From: an uncultured Pelagibacteraceae bacterium
GTDB lineage: Bacteria; Pseudomonadota; Alphaproteobacteria; Pelagibacterales; Pelagibacteraceae
DNA: 64,000 bases
Assembly (NCBI GenBank): GCA_902573985.1
Contig: CACGLS010000001.1
Span: 62,001 to 126,000, forward strand
Reading direction: 5' to 3'
Translations under genes and position numbers: made by a program
Notes under the pieces: generated by a model
The model's input: the letters and a program-made list of their open reading frames with translations, nothing else
Told to the model about the DNA's origin: nothing
Database searches by the model: none
Part shown: positions 17,875 to 27,490 of the stretch, piece after piece
Position numbering within the stretch: position 1 is the first letter of the stretch
Layout: every line of letters starts with the position of its first letter

Positions 17875-19803
17875 TTAGGCGCTTTTTTCTTTATCTTCTT
17901 TTACGTCTTCAAAATCTGCATCAACTACATTATCTTTTTCACTAGGTTTAGACTCTTTTGGACCTCCACTAGAACCTTTATCATTGTCATCCGGTTTTTG
18001 TTGGCTTTTATAAACAGCTTCACCTAATTTCATAGAAACTTGAATTAAACTTTGTGTTTTTTTCTTCAAATCTTCAACATCTGTACCTTCTAAAGATTTT
18101 TTTAGGTCGGATATTCCATTTTCAATAGCTTTTTTTTCTTCTGCAGAAACTTTATCGCCATGTTCTTTCAAACTTTTTTCCGTAGAAAAAATTAAACTAT
18201 CAGCTTGGTTTCTTACATCTACAGACTCTCTTTTCTTTTTATCAGCCTCTTTATTTGCTTCAGCATCTTTTACCATTTTCTGAATTTCATCATCAGACAA
18301 ACCACCAGAAGCTTGTATTTGTATTTTTTGCTCCTTACCTGTTCCCTTATCTTTAGCTGAAACACTAACAATTCCATTGGCATCTATATCAAATGTGACT
18401 TCAATCTGTGGAGTCCCTCTAGGAGCTGGCGGTATTCCAACCAATTCAAAATTTCCTAAGATTTTATTATCTGCAGCCATTTCTCTTTCGCCCTGAAGCA
18501 CTCTTATTGAAACCGCAGGCTGATTATCCTCTGCAGTTGAGAATACCTGACTTTTTTTTGTTGGAATAGTGGTATTTTTCTCGATTAGTTTAGTCGATAC
18601 GCCCCCAAGAGTTTCAATACCCAATGAAAGCGGAGTCACATCTAAAAGCAATACATCTTTAACATCACCTTGTAAAACACCACCTTGAATAGCTGCGCCC
18701 ATTGCGACTACTTCATCAGGATTAACGCTTTTATTTGGTTCTTTTCCAAAAAAGTTTTTTACAGTCTCAATTATTTTTGGCATTCTCGTCATCCCACCCA
18801 CAAGAACGACTTCATTAATTTCTGCTGCAGAAAAACCAGAGTCTTTCAAAGCCGTCTTACAAGGTTCTAAAGTTCTATCAACTAAGCTTTGAACTAATGC
18901 TTCTAATTTTGCTCTAGTAAATTTTAAATTTAAATGTTTAGGTCCGCTTTTGTCAGCAGTTATAAAGGGTAAATTAATTTCAGTTTGAGCTGCTGAGGAT
19001 AATTCAATTTTAGCTTTTTCAGCAGCTTCTTTTAATCTTTGAAGGGCAAGTTTATCTGTCTTTAAATCAATCCCATTATCTTTCTTAAATTCTGACGCAA
19101 GGTACTCAACTATTGAGTCATCAAAATCTTCACCACCTAAAAAAGTGTCTCCGTTTGTAGATTTAACTTCAAATACTCCATCACCAATTTCTAAAATTGA
19201 AATATCAAAAGTACCTCCACCTAAATCGTAAACAGCTATTTTCTTACCACCTTTTTTATCTAATCCGTATGCAAGAGAGGCAGCGGTTGGTTCATTTATA
19301 ATTCTCAATACTTCTAATCCAGCAATCTTTCCTGCGTCTTTTGTGGCTTGTCTCTGAGAGTCGTTAAAGTAAGCTGGCACGGTTATAACAGCTTTTGTAA
19401 CCGTTTGACCTAAATATTTTTCTGCTGTCTCCTTCATTTTTTGTAAAACAAATGCGGAAATTTGAGCTGGAGAGTATTTCTTTGATTTCCCTTCTACCCA
19501 AGCATCTCCATTTTCTGACTTGACTATTTTGTAAGGGACTTTTGAAATATCTTTTTGAACAGATGTTCCGTCAAATTTTCTTCCAATAAGCCTTTTAACT
19601 GCAAAAATAGTATCACCAGCATTAGTTACCGCCTGCCTTTTAGCTGGCTGCCCTACTAATTTTTCGTTATTTTCTAAAAAAGCAACTACAGAAGGCGTAG
19701 TCCTAGCTCCTTCAACATTTTCCAAAACTTTAGCTTGTGAGCCATCCATTATAGCTACACAAGAATTAGTTGTCCCTAAATCTATTCCAATTACTTTACT
19801 CAT
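17875..19803 (-). CDS. dnaK: Chaperone DnaK (Hsp70)
   Basis: ATP-driven Hsp70 chaperone. The 642-residue protein shows [17 protein letters not shown] (about 5-21), [20 protein letters not shown], the [13 protein letters not shown] phosphate loop (about 195-207), [12 protein letters not shown], and a substrate-binding domain followed by a charged tail ending [11 protein letters not shown]. Length is standard. A heat-shock-type promoter lies between grpE and dnaK, so dnaK-dnaJ and the downstream genes can be induced separately from grpE. A good Shine-Dalgarno (AAAGGA on the minus strand, 19814-19819) precedes the ATG. Confidence 0.99.
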   Translation of the reverse strand: MSKVIGIDLGTTNSCVAIMDGSQAKVLENVEGARTTPSVVAFLENNEKLVGQPAKRQAVTNAGDTIFAVKRLIGRKFDGTSVQKDISKVPYKIVKSENGDAWVEGKSKKYSPAQISAFVLQKMKETAEKYLGQTVTKAVITVPAYFNDSQRQATKDAGKIAGLEVLRIINEPTAASLAYGLDKKGGKKIAVYDLGGGTFDISILEIGDGVFEVKSTNGDTFLGGEDFDDSIVEYLASEFKKDNGIDLKTDKLALQRLKEAAEKAKIELSSAAQTEINLPFITADKSGPKHLNLKFTRAKLEALVQSLVDRTLEPCKTALKDSGFSAAEINEVVLVGGMTRMPKIIETVKNFFGKEPNKSVNPDEVVAMGAAIQGGVLQGDVKDVLLLDVTPLSLGIETLGGVSTKLIEKNTTIPTKKSQVFSTAEDNQPAVSIRVLQGEREMAADNKILGNFELVGIPPAPRGTPQIEVTFDIDANGIVSVSAKDKGTGKEQKIQIQASGGLSDDEIQKMVKDAEANKEADKKKRESVDVRNQADSLIFSTEKSLKEHGDKVSAEEKKAIENGISDLKKSLEGTDVEDLKKKTQSLIQVSMKLGEAVYKSQQKPDDNDKGSSGGPKESKPSEKDNVVDADFEDVKEDKEKSA

Positions 19804-19830
19804 TTTAATTTTATCCTTTTGTACAGTTTT

Positions 19831-19858
19831 ATATGGGTGTTTTTTTCTTTTCTACAAG
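19831..19858 (-). promoter_or_regulatory. Sigma-32 (RpoH)-like promoter of dnaK
   Basis: Read on the minus strand, CTTGTAG (19858-19852) and ACCCATAT (19838-19831) are separated by 13 bp. The RpoH consensus is CTTGAAA and CCCCATnT with a similar gap, so the match is 5/7 and 7/8 (counting n as free). The predicted start is about 20 bp before the dnaK ATG. The -35 sits directly against the grpE stop codon. I see no CIRCE element here. Confidence 0.65.
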
Positions 19859-19859
19859 G

Positions 19860-20450
19860 TTATTTTTTCTCTTTTTTTTCCTCTTTTTCACCGTTTTTTG
19901 TATTATTTTTCTTGGATATACCTACTAATACTGGCCTTAATAATCTTTCTCCAAACATATAGCCTGATTGAATTTCTTGAATTATCGTTCCAACTTCAGA
20001 TTTTTCATCTTCAATTTCTGCCATTGCTTGATGAAGGTTAGGATCAAATTTTTTACCTACAGCATCAATTTTCCTTATTTTATTTTTTTCGAATATTGTA
20101 ATTAAGTCTTTTTCAATTATAGAGATGTTTTCAAGAAATTTATCTAAATCTTTATTAGATTTTAAAAGCTGATCATTTTTAACTGCTATTTTAGCTCTTT
20201 GTAGGTTGTCCAATATTGCTAAACTTTCTTTTGCAAAATTAAAGGAACCAAATTCAAACGCATCTTTCACATCTTTTTCAAATCTTCTTCGTTGGTTTTC
20301 AATTTCTGCTAATGACCTTAGTAACTTGTCTTCAGTATTTTTAAGCTTTTCTTCAATTGAAAGCTCTTTTTTCTCAGTTTCAGATTTATTTTGATTTGAA
20401 CTTACTTCACTTGATTTATCTTCATTAGTTTTTTTATTATTTTCTGACAT
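19860..20450 (-). CDS. grpE: Nucleotide exchange factor GrpE
   Basis: Releases ADP from DnaK. The 196-residue protein has a highly charged, Glu/Lys/Ser-rich N-terminus, a long coiled coil including LRSLAEIENQRRRFEKDVKDA (about 44-64), and the C-terminal beta domain with FDPNLHQAMAEIE and the end SGYMFGERLLRPVLVGISK, the GrpE signature. It opens the chaperone operon and is divergent from rdgB across 43 bp. The minus strand of that gap has TTATTATATAG, a possible vegetative -10; no RpoH-type promoter is apparent there. Confidence 0.97.
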   Translation of the reverse strand: MSENNKKTNEDKSSEVSSNQNKSETEKKELSIEEKLKNTEDKLLRSLAEIENQRRRFEKDVKDAFEFGSFNFAKESLAILDNLQRAKIAVKNDQLLKSNKDLDKFLENISIIEKDLITIFEKNKIRKIDAVGKKFDPNLHQAMAEIEDEKSEVGTIIQEIQSGYMFGERLLRPVLVGISKKNNTKNGEKEEKKEKK

Positions 20451-20493
20451 CAGTTTGCTATATAATAAATTTTTATAAAATTACTAGGGCTAT

Positions 20494-21072
20494 ATGAAAA
20501 AAATTTTAATAGGCACTCATAACAAGGGTAAATTTACAGAAATTGCTTATTTAATATCAAAAAAATACAAAAAAATCTCACCTATCGCATTAAAAATTAG
20601 GAGCCCAAAAGAAACAGGCAAAACCTTTATATCAAATTCTAAACTAAAAGCCCGTTATTTCTCTAGGTTTGTCAATTATCCAGTAATTTCCGACGACTCT
20701 GGATTGTGCATTAAATCATTAAAAAATAAACCTGGTATCTATTCAGCTAGACTTGCTAAAAAAAAAGGAAGTTTCTTTAATGCTATGATATTTATTTTGA
20801 AAAAACTAAAAAATAAAAGAGATAGAGCTGCTACTTTTAACTGTAGCTTATCATTTAAATTTCCTAATAAAAAAATTGTGAGTGTAGAAGGAAAAATAAA
20901 AGGACAAATCTCAAAAAAAATAATCGGAAAAAATGGGTTTGGTTATGACCCAATATTTATTCCTAATAACTATTCAAAAACTTTTGGACAGATGACAAAA
21001 TATAAAAAAATCAAAATGGACCATAGGTTTATCGCATTTCAAAAATTAAACAAAAAAATTAAAATTTTGTAA
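20494..21072 (+). CDS. rdgB: XTP/dITP diphosphatase RdgB (HAM1 family)
   Basis: Cleans the nucleotide pool by hydrolysing inosine and xanthosine triphosphates. The 192 residues begin IGTHNKGKFTEI (about 5-16), which binds the triphosphate, then carry the catalytic SDDSGLCIKSL (about 68-78) and the C-terminal GFGYDPIFIPNNYSKTFGQM, all HAM1 hallmarks. It is lysine-rich and near usual length. The last 14 bp overlap the converging PBP-activator-like gene. Confidence 0.96.
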   Translation: MKKILIGTHNKGKFTEIAYLISKKYKKISPIALKIRSPKETGKTFISNSKLKARYFSRFVNYPVISDDSGLCIKSLKNKPGIYSARLAKKKGSFFNAMIFILKKLKNKRDRAATFNCSLSFKFPNKKIVSVEGKIKGQISKKIIGKNGFGYDPIFIPNNYSKTFGQMTKYKKIKMDHRFIAFQKLNKKIKIL

Positions 21073-22210
21073 ATTTTTTATTTTCTGTCTTGTAAATATC
21101 TAAATCTTGAGATACTTTTTTATCTTTAATACTAAACGTTCCAATTTTACCTTTAATTTTATTTTTGAATGAAAAGTCATTTATGGAATTAATATCGCCA
21201 TTATTCTTCCATGCATAGTAAACAAGCCCCAAAGCATCGTAGGTTAAGATGGTTATCTCACTCGGGTACAATTTAAATTTTTTAAAGTATTTCTCTCTGT
21301 ATTTTTGAAATTCTTTGTAATTAACTGAAGGATAATAAAGAGTTTTTATTGTATTTTCATAGAAAATACTTTCATCAAACCATTGATTAACAGTAGTAAA
21401 TAAAACTTCATTTTGGTCAACGTCTGTGTAAACAAGCGATGTTAAAACACTTTTTAAATTATTTCCAAAATCTATGATAATAACGGAGTCGAAATTTACT
21501 TTACCTAAAGTGTATAATTGCTCTAATCTTTCTAATTGTTTTATAGATTGTTCATCCTCTTTATCTTCGAATAATTTCTTTCTTAACTCAAGATTTCTTT
21601 TTCTTTGAGAATAATTGGTTAAGATTTCTATTTCACCAGTAAGGACTTCAGGATCTGGATTATACTTAAATCTTTTCATATCGTTCAGATTAAGTTTATT
21701 TAATTTTTCTTCAATTAAATCAGTATAATGATTTTTAGGGTACATAATTACAGTTTTATTTTTTTTTTGTTTTTTGAGAAAACTGACTAATGATTTTAAT
21801 TGAGACTCTAAACTTATACCTACACTGATAATGTTTGTTTTGAATTCTGGTGATATATTTGAGGGTGATATGAAAATTGTATCAGTATATTTTTTTACTT
21901 CATTGAAATCATTATTATTTATTGGCCCAATTATAATATTTGCACCTTGCGCTCTAATATCTTGAATTGCTGAATTGAGTTTTTCTTTATTATTAAAACC
22001 TGTGTCTCTTGGTATTATAAAAATTTTACTGTCGTTAATCTCGTCCAGAGCAAGTTGAAGAGAATATAAAAGTGAATTTCCTAAATCTGCGTACTCACCA
22101 TTGAGCGGTGCTATTAAACCTATTTTTAGAATATCTTTCTTACTTTCACTAAAAACATTAGAATTAACGAATAAAATTATATAAGATAATATTATTAATA
22201 GTTTTTTCAT
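21059..22210 (-). CDS. Periplasmic ligand-binding-type protein, LpoA-like PBP activator
   Basis: A 383-residue secreted protein of the periplasmic-binding fold I class. After a signal peptide (MKKLLIILSYIILFVNSNVF, probable cleavage near SNVFS-ES) it reads ILKIGLIAPLNGEYADLGNS, the typical start of LivJ/LpoA-type domains, and later ANIIIGPINNND. Its back-to-back position with rsmI, followed by a BON lipoprotein, mirrors the E. coli lpoA-rsmI...dolP cluster, so a role activating peptidoglycan synthases is plausible. Unlike LpoA there is no lipobox Cys. ATG 22210 is preferred to the TTG one codon upstream. Confidence 0.75.
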   Translation of the reverse strand: MKKLLIILSYIILFVNSNVFSESKKDILKIGLIAPLNGEYADLGNSLLYSLQLALDEINDSKIFIIPRDTGFNNKEKLNSAIQDIRAQGANIIIGPINNNDFNEVKKYTDTIFISPSNISPEFKTNIISVGISLESQLKSLVSFLKKQKKNKTVIMYPKNHYTDLIEEKLNKLNLNDMKRFKYNPDPEVLTGEIEILTNYSQRKRNLELRKKLFEDKEDEQSIKQLERLEQLYTLGKVNFDSVIIIDFGNNLKSVLTSLVYTDVDQNEVLFTTVNQWFDESIFYENTIKTLYYPSVNYKEFQKYREKYFKKFKLYPSEITILTYDALGLVYYAWKNNGDINSINDFSFKNKIKGKIGTFSIKDKKVSQDLDIYKTENKKFTKF

Positions 22211-22213
22211 CAA

Positions 22214-23053
22214 ATGAATTTGTCCTCAAACAATTTATATATCGTATCGACACCCATTGGCAACCTTGAGGACATTACCTTAAGAGCAATTGAGATTTTA
22301 AAAAAATCTGACATTGTTCTTTGTGAGGATACAAGAAGATCATTGAAATTATTAAATTATTTAAATGTAAAAAAACGTTTAATGTCATATCACAAGTTTA
22401 ATGAGAAAAAACAGATCAATAAAGTAATAGAGCACATTAATAAGGGCGAAATTTTGTCTTTAATCTGTGACGCAGGCACGCCTTCTCTATCTGATCCAGG
22501 TAAATTGCTAATAAATGAATGTATAAAAAGAAAAATAAAAATAGTCCCTATTCCCGGAGTTTCCTCAATAACGACAGCTATAAGTGTTTCTGGCTTTGAC
22601 GATAAATTTATATTTTATGGTTTTTTGCCAAAAAAAGAGAATGAAGTTGAAAAAGTTTTAAGCAGATTATCAAATAATAATTATTCTCAAATTTTTTTTG
22701 TACCATCAATAAAGATTAATTTTTATATTAAAAAACTTAAAAAATATTTTGCAGGAAGGAAACTTTTGATTGCTAAAGAATTAACTAAAATTCACGAAGA
22801 GCTTTTTAGAGGTGATATAAATAATATAAAAACATTTAAGAGTTCTTTAAAGGGCGAAGTCACTCTTGTTGTTTCAAGTGGAAAAATTAAAGAAAAATTG
22901 ATAAAAAAAACAGAAATTGTCAACAAAATCAAAAAATATTTAAAAAAGTATAGTTTAAAAGATACTGTTGATTTAATTATTGAGTCTGAAAAAGTTAATA
23001 AAAAAGAAATTTATAAGCTTTGCTTAAAAATAAAAAATGAAAAAAATTTTTAG
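22214..23053 (+). CDS. rsmI: 16S rRNA (cytidine-2'-O)-methyltransferase RsmI
   Basis: Methylates the ribose of C1402 in 16S rRNA. The 279-residue protein has the tetrapyrrole-methylase fold with STPIGNLEDITLRAIEIL (about 11-28), LCEDTRRSLKLLNYL (about 35-49), SLICDAGTPSLSDPG (about 80-94) and IPGVSSITTAISVSGF, all diagnostic of RsmI. Starts of rsmI and the minus-strand LpoA-like gene are only 3 bp apart. The 3' end overlaps the BON lipoprotein gene by 17 bp. Confidence 0.97.
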   Translation: MNLSSNNLYIVSTPIGNLEDITLRAIEILKKSDIVLCEDTRRSLKLLNYLNVKKRLMSYHKFNEKKQINKVIEHINKGEILSLICDAGTPSLSDPGKLLINECIKRKIKIVPIPGVSSITTAISVSGFDDKFIFYGFLPKKENEVEKVLSRLSNNNYSQIFFVPSIKINFYIKKLKKYFAGRKLLIAKELTKIHEELFRGDINNIKTFKSSLKGEVTLVVSSGKIKEKLIKKTEIVNKIKKYLKKYSLKDTVDLIIESEKVNKKEIYKLCLKIKNEKNF

Positions 23054-23615
23054 TATTTTTATAATATTTTTTATTTCTTCTTGCTCTTCAATAGGGCAGT
23101 TTGGAGCTGGTGTAGATATAACTTTTGACCCTAGAACTATTGGAATGCAGATTGATGATACAATCATGCAAAAAAATCTCAGTGCAAGATTAGCATTATT
23201 CGATAAAAAATATTTTCTACAAATAAAGTCTGAAGTTCGCGATGGCAATATTTTTTTATCCGGAAAAGTTGATGAACCTGAAGAAAAAATCAAAATTACT
23301 AAAATGGCCTGGGAAACAAAGGGTGTGAGATCTGTTAAAAATGCAATTACAATTAAAGGTCAAACTAGTTTTAAGCAAACTGCAAAAGACATATTAATCA
23401 CTAGCCAACTAAGGTCAGCTTTAATTTTTAACAAGAAAACAAAATCAAGAAATTACACTTTAGAGACGATAAATAAAAGTATTTATATATTCGGTATAGC
23501 TATGAATGAAGAAGAAAAAAAAGAGGTAATAAATGAGGCAAATAAAATATATGATGTTGAGAAAGTTTATCCATCAATTTATTTGGCAACGGAATTAAGT
23601 AGGTCTAAGTTTTAA
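23037..23615 (+). CDS. BON-domain outer-membrane lipoprotein (DolP/YraP-like)
   Basis: A 192-residue lipoprotein: the signal MKKIFSIFIIFFISSC puts the lipidated Cys at 16. Two BON domains follow, the first around FLQIKSEVRDGNIFLSGKVD (about 61-80), ending VRSVKNAITIKG, and the second around ITSQLRSALIFNKK to IYIFGIAMNEEE and VEKVYPSIYL. DolP helps keep the outer membrane intact and is linked to BAM and cell-wall amidase control. The neighbourhood with rsmI and an LpoA-like gene supports the call. It overlaps the converging maeB by 4 bp. Confidence 0.85.
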   Translation: MKKIFSIFIIFFISSCSSIGQFGAGVDITFDPRTIGMQIDDTIMQKNLSARLALFDKKYFLQIKSEVRDGNIFLSGKVDEPEEKIKITKMAWETKGVRSVKNAITIKGQTSFKQTAKDILITSQLRSALIFNKKTKSRNYTLETINKSIYIFGIAMNEEEKKEVINEANKIYDVEKVYPSIYLATELSRSKF

Positions 23616-25894
23616 TTTGAGTAATCAATTACATCAGATGAGAATGCCGCAATTGATGCTAGATTGAGTATCTCAGAGGTGCTAGCTCTAAGAGGCGCAA
23701 CTTCAATAGGAGATCCTAAACCTATTAAAAGAGGACCAATCAATTTACCTCCTCCAAAAACCTTCATCAACTTTGTAGATATAGCGGCACTGTGCAAAGC
23801 AGGCATAATCAAGATGTTTGCGTTTCCAACTATTTTTGAAAAAGGATAAATATCTTGATAAACAGGATTTAATGCTACATCTGGCTGCATTTCACCATCA
23901 AAATCAAAATCAACTTTTTCCTTTTTTAATAACTCGATAGCTTCTCTTACATGTTTTGTATTTTTCGAAATAGGCTTGCCAAAAGTCGAATGAGATAAAA
24001 AAGCAACTTTAGGATCAAAACCAAAAAGTCTTGCAACACGAACACACGACTTTGATACTTTGACCAATCTTTGTGGTGAAGGAAAATCTTGCACATTTGT
24101 ATCTGCAACTAATATTGTTTTTCCCTTAAGTGTAATCATGGTCATGCCAAATATTTCTTCACCAGGCCTAGGGTCAGTAACTTTTTTTAATTTTTCAATT
24201 GAGGCCGCATAATGCCTAATATTTCCTGTAACCATTGCATCTGCATCTTTACAAGCAATCATTGATGCGCCCCAAGCTATTCTTTCATTACGAACTAAAC
24301 GATCAACATCCCTTTCTAATTGACCTTCTCTTTGTAGCCTTTTATACAAATGCTTCACATATTTCTGTCTTTTTTCTTTATCAGTGGAGTTTACAATTTC
24401 AATTTTATAATTTTCATCTAAACCTATATTTTTTAATTGCTCTCTAATTCTTTTTTCTGCACCAATTAAAATCGGTGTTCCCAATTTATTACGACCAAAT
24501 TCAATTGCAGCTTTCAACATATTTTCATCTTCCCCTTCAGCAAATATAACTCTCTTTGGATTTTTTCTTACTTTTGCATTAATTCCCTGCATTAATGACA
24601 TTGTTGGATCAAGACGATTTGATAGCTGATCTTTGTACAATTCGAGGTCTTGAATTTTTTTTCTTGCTACACCGCTTCTCATAGCAGCGTCTGCCACCGC
24701 AGAAGGAATAACACTTATTAATCTTGGATCAAAAGTTGATGGAATTATATAATCTTTTCCATATCTTGGCCTGTCGCCTCCATAAGCTGAGACTACTTCA
24801 TCAGGAACATTTTCTCGAGCAAGAAGAGCAATAGCATTAGCTGCAGCTACTTTCATTTCCTCATTAATTTCTCTAGCTCTTACATCAAGGGCGCCTCTAA
24901 AAATATAAGGGAATCCAATTAAATTGTTAACTTGGTTTGGATAATCTGATCTTCCAGTAGCAACTATTGCATCAGTTCTAACTTCTTGTATCAATTCTGG
25001 CTTTATCTCTGGATCTGGATTTGCGCAAGCAAAAATAATTGGATTTTTAGCCATTGATTTTACCATCTCTTTTGAAACAACATCTTTAGCTGATAAACCT
25101 AGGAATACATCAGCACCCTTAATAGCTTCACTAAGAGTTCTTAATTTTGTATTAATTGCAAATGCTGATTTAAATTGATCAATATTTTTTCGTCCTTTGT
25201 ATATAACTCCTTTGCTATCACACATAATTATATTCTCATTTTTTACCCCTGAACTTTTAAATAAATTTGCACATGCCTGTGCTGATGCGCCTGCACCATT
25301 AACTACAACTTTTACATTACCGATTTTTTTTTTTGAAATATCTAAAGCATTTATTAGTGCTGCAGTAGTAATAATTGCAGTACCATGTTGATCATCATGA
25401 AAAATAGGAATATCTAAAAGCTCTTTTAATTTTTGCTCTATTAAAAAACAATCTGGAGCTGCAATATCTTCGAGATTAATTCCTCCAAATGTTCCGGCTA
25501 TATTCTTTATTGTTTCGACAATTAAGTCTGGGTCATTATTATCAATCTCTATATCAATAGAGTCTATATCAGCAAATCTTTTGAATAAAACTGACTTACC
25601 CTCCATTACTGGTTTGGAGGCTAGAGATCCAAGATTACCAAGTCCTAAAATTGCGGATCCATTACTAATAACTGCTACTAGATTTCCTTTACTTGTATAA
25701 TCATAGGCGAGATTAGGATTTTTCGCTATTTCTTTTACGGGCGCTGCTACCCCTGGGGAGTATGCTAATGATAGATCTCTTTTTGTAGTTAAAGGCTTGC
25801 TTGAATTTATCTCAATTTTGCCCGACTTTCCTTTTAAATGAAAATCAAGTGCTTCTTTATCTGAATAATGATCTATTTCTGTTTTTTTTGGCAT
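23612..25894 (-). CDS. maeB: NADP-dependent malic enzyme with phosphotransacetylase-like domain (MaeB)
   Basis: Oxidatively decarboxylates malate to pyruvate. The 760 residues comprise an N-terminal malic domain (SLAYSPGVAAPVKEIAKNP, about 45-63; FHDDQHGTAIITTAALINAL, about 160-179; NAD(P)-binding VVVNGAGASAQACANLF) and a C-terminal phosphate-acetyltransferase-like domain from about residue 430 (AEGEDENMLKAA, NILIMPALHSAAIS, IGPLLIGLGSPIEVA). In homologues the PTA-like part is regulatory (acetyl-CoA sensing) rather than catalytic. It is divergent from murJ across 69 bp, the likely site of both promoters. Confidence 0.97.
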   Translation of the reverse strand: MPKKTEIDHYSDKEALDFHLKGKSGKIEINSSKPLTTKRDLSLAYSPGVAAPVKEIAKNPNLAYDYTSKGNLVAVISNGSAILGLGNLGSLASKPVMEGKSVLFKRFADIDSIDIEIDNNDPDLIVETIKNIAGTFGGINLEDIAAPDCFLIEQKLKELLDIPIFHDDQHGTAIITTAALINALDISKKKIGNVKVVVNGAGASAQACANLFKSSGVKNENIIMCDSKGVIYKGRKNIDQFKSAFAINTKLRTLSEAIKGADVFLGLSAKDVVSKEMVKSMAKNPIIFACANPDPEIKPELIQEVRTDAIVATGRSDYPNQVNNLIGFPYIFRGALDVRAREINEEMKVAAANAIALLARENVPDEVVSAYGGDRPRYGKDYIIPSTFDPRLISVIPSAVADAAMRSGVARKKIQDLELYKDQLSNRLDPTMSLMQGINAKVRKNPKRVIFAEGEDENMLKAAIEFGRNKLGTPILIGAEKRIREQLKNIGLDENYKIEIVNSTDKEKRQKYVKHLYKRLQREGQLERDVDRLVRNERIAWGASMIACKDADAMVTGNIRHYAASIEKLKKVTDPRPGEEIFGMTMITLKGKTILVADTNVQDFPSPQRLVKVSKSCVRVARLFGFDPKVAFLSHSTFGKPISKNTKHVREAIELLKKEKVDFDFDGEMQPDVALNPVYQDIYPFSKIVGNANILIMPALHSAAISTKLMKVFGGGKLIGPLLIGLGSPIEVAPLRASTSEILNLASIAAFSSDVIDYSN

Positions 25895-25963
25895 TTTAAT
25901 TTACGAGTATGTAATATAAAGAAATTTAATTCACTATAAATTTATGGCTTAATTTAGATTTTT

Positions 25964-27490
25964 ATGAACTTACTTTCTTCTGCATCTATATTTAGTTTTT
26001 TTACTATAATCAGCAGGATTTTAGGGTATTTAAGAGACATATTAATAGCAATCTTTTTAGGAGCATCAATATTTGCTGATGCCTTTTTTGTTGCTTTTAG
26101 ACTCCCAAATACTTTTAGACGTCTATTTGCCGAAGGAACTTTTAATGCTGCTTTCATACCTAGTTACACCTCGGCTCAACTGAAAAGTCAAAATGAGGGA
26201 AAAAAATTTGCTGATGATGTTTTAAGTCTCCTTTTATTAATTTTAATTTTTATTGTTACACTTGTTGAAATATTTACTCCATATTTGATTTATTTAATCG
26301 CTCCAGGATTTGTAGATGAAAATATAAAGTTTAATCTAGCGGTAGAATTTACTAGAATCACTTTCCCTTTTTTATTATTTGTAAGCTTATCTTCATTTTT
26401 TTCAGGTATTTTAAATTCACATAATAAATTTGCAGCAGCTGCAGCTGCCCCAATAATTTTGAATATAATTTTAATAATTAGTATTTTAATTTCATATTTT
26501 CAGAGCTTGAATATTGCCAAACATCTTTCCTACGGTGTTACACTTGCAGGAGTTTTACAATTGATATTCTTAATTTTTTTTACCCTTAGGTTCTACAAAC
26601 CAAATATTAAATTAAGATTTAAAATAACAAATAAAGTAAAATTTTTCTTTAAAAAACTATTACCGAGTATTTTTTCATCTGGTGTTACACAAATTAATAT
26701 TTTAGTGGGTACAATAATTGCTTCGTTTCAGTCTGGTGCAGTATCTTACTTATACTATGCGGATAGAGTATATCAAATCAATCTAGCTATTGCAGGAATA
26801 GCTGTAGGAACTGTTTCATTACCTGTTCTTTCCAAAGCATTTCAGTCGAAAAATTATTCTAAAGTTGCAAACATACAAAATAAGTCTTTACAATTATCTT
26901 TACTATTATCAGTTCCTGCCAGTCTCGGTTTAATAATTGCTTCAAAAGAAATAGTTAGTGGACTGTTTGGATATGGATCTTTTACAAATAAAGATGTTGA
27001 AATGACCTCAGATGCTTTAATGTTTTTTGGTTATGGAGTTATTGCATTTGCTTTGGTGAAAATATTAGCTAATTTTTTCTTTGCAAGAGATAACACTAAA
27101 ACACCATTTTATATTTCTTCATTTATTGTCTTTTTAAATGTAATAATAAGTGTTAGTTTTTTTAGTAAAATAGGATTTTTAATTATTCCTATCGCAACTT
27201 CTATTTCAACCTGGATAGGCGTATTGATATCTTTATATTTATTAGTGAAAAACAAACATTTACTCCTTCAAAAAAAATTGTTTGATAGTATTTCAAAAAT
27301 TATTATTTCATCCTCAATTATGGCTTTAGTACTTTTTTACGTTTTAAATAAATTTCCTAGTTACCTTGAATATTCATACTCATTAAAATCAGTCTATTTA
27401 TTAATTATTGTAGGTTTCGCGGGAACTGTTTATTTGTTATCTTGTTATTTATTTGGGTTATTAAAAATAAAAAACTATAAAACAAATTAA
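25964..27490 (+). CDS. murJ: Lipid II flippase MurJ (MviN)
   Basis: Moves lipid-linked peptidoglycan precursor across the inner membrane. The 508-residue protein is hydrophobic, with about 14 membrane helices. It has the family N-terminus ISRILGYLRDILIAIFLGAS (about 17-36), followed by DAFFVAFRLPNTFRRLFAEG (about 39-58), where the Arg residues line the cavity, and then AFIPSY. The middle has YYADRVYQINLAIAGIAVGT. Length is normal. The stop abuts the trpS start codon, so the two are co-transcribed. Confidence 0.96.
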   Translation: MNLLSSASIFSFFTIISRILGYLRDILIAIFLGASIFADAFFVAFRLPNTFRRLFAEGTFNAAFIPSYTSAQLKSQNEGKKFADDVLSLLLLILIFIVTLVEIFTPYLIYLIAPGFVDENIKFNLAVEFTRITFPFLLFVSLSSFFSGILNSHNKFAAAAAAPIILNIILIISILISYFQSLNIAKHLSYGVTLAGVLQLIFLIFFTLRFYKPNIKLRFKITNKVKFFFKKLLPSIFSSGVTQINILVGTIIASFQSGAVSYLYYADRVYQINLAIAGIAVGTVSLPVLSKAFQSKNYSKVANIQNKSLQLSLLLSVPASLGLIIASKEIVSGLFGYGSFTNKDVEMTSDALMFFGYGVIAFALVKILANFFFARDNTKTPFYISSFIVFLNVIISVSFFSKIGFLIIPIATSISTWIGVLISLYLLVKNKHLLLQKKLFDSISKIIISSSIMALVLFYVLNKFPSYLEYSYSLKSVYLLIIVGFAGTVYLLSCYLFGLLKIKNYKTN

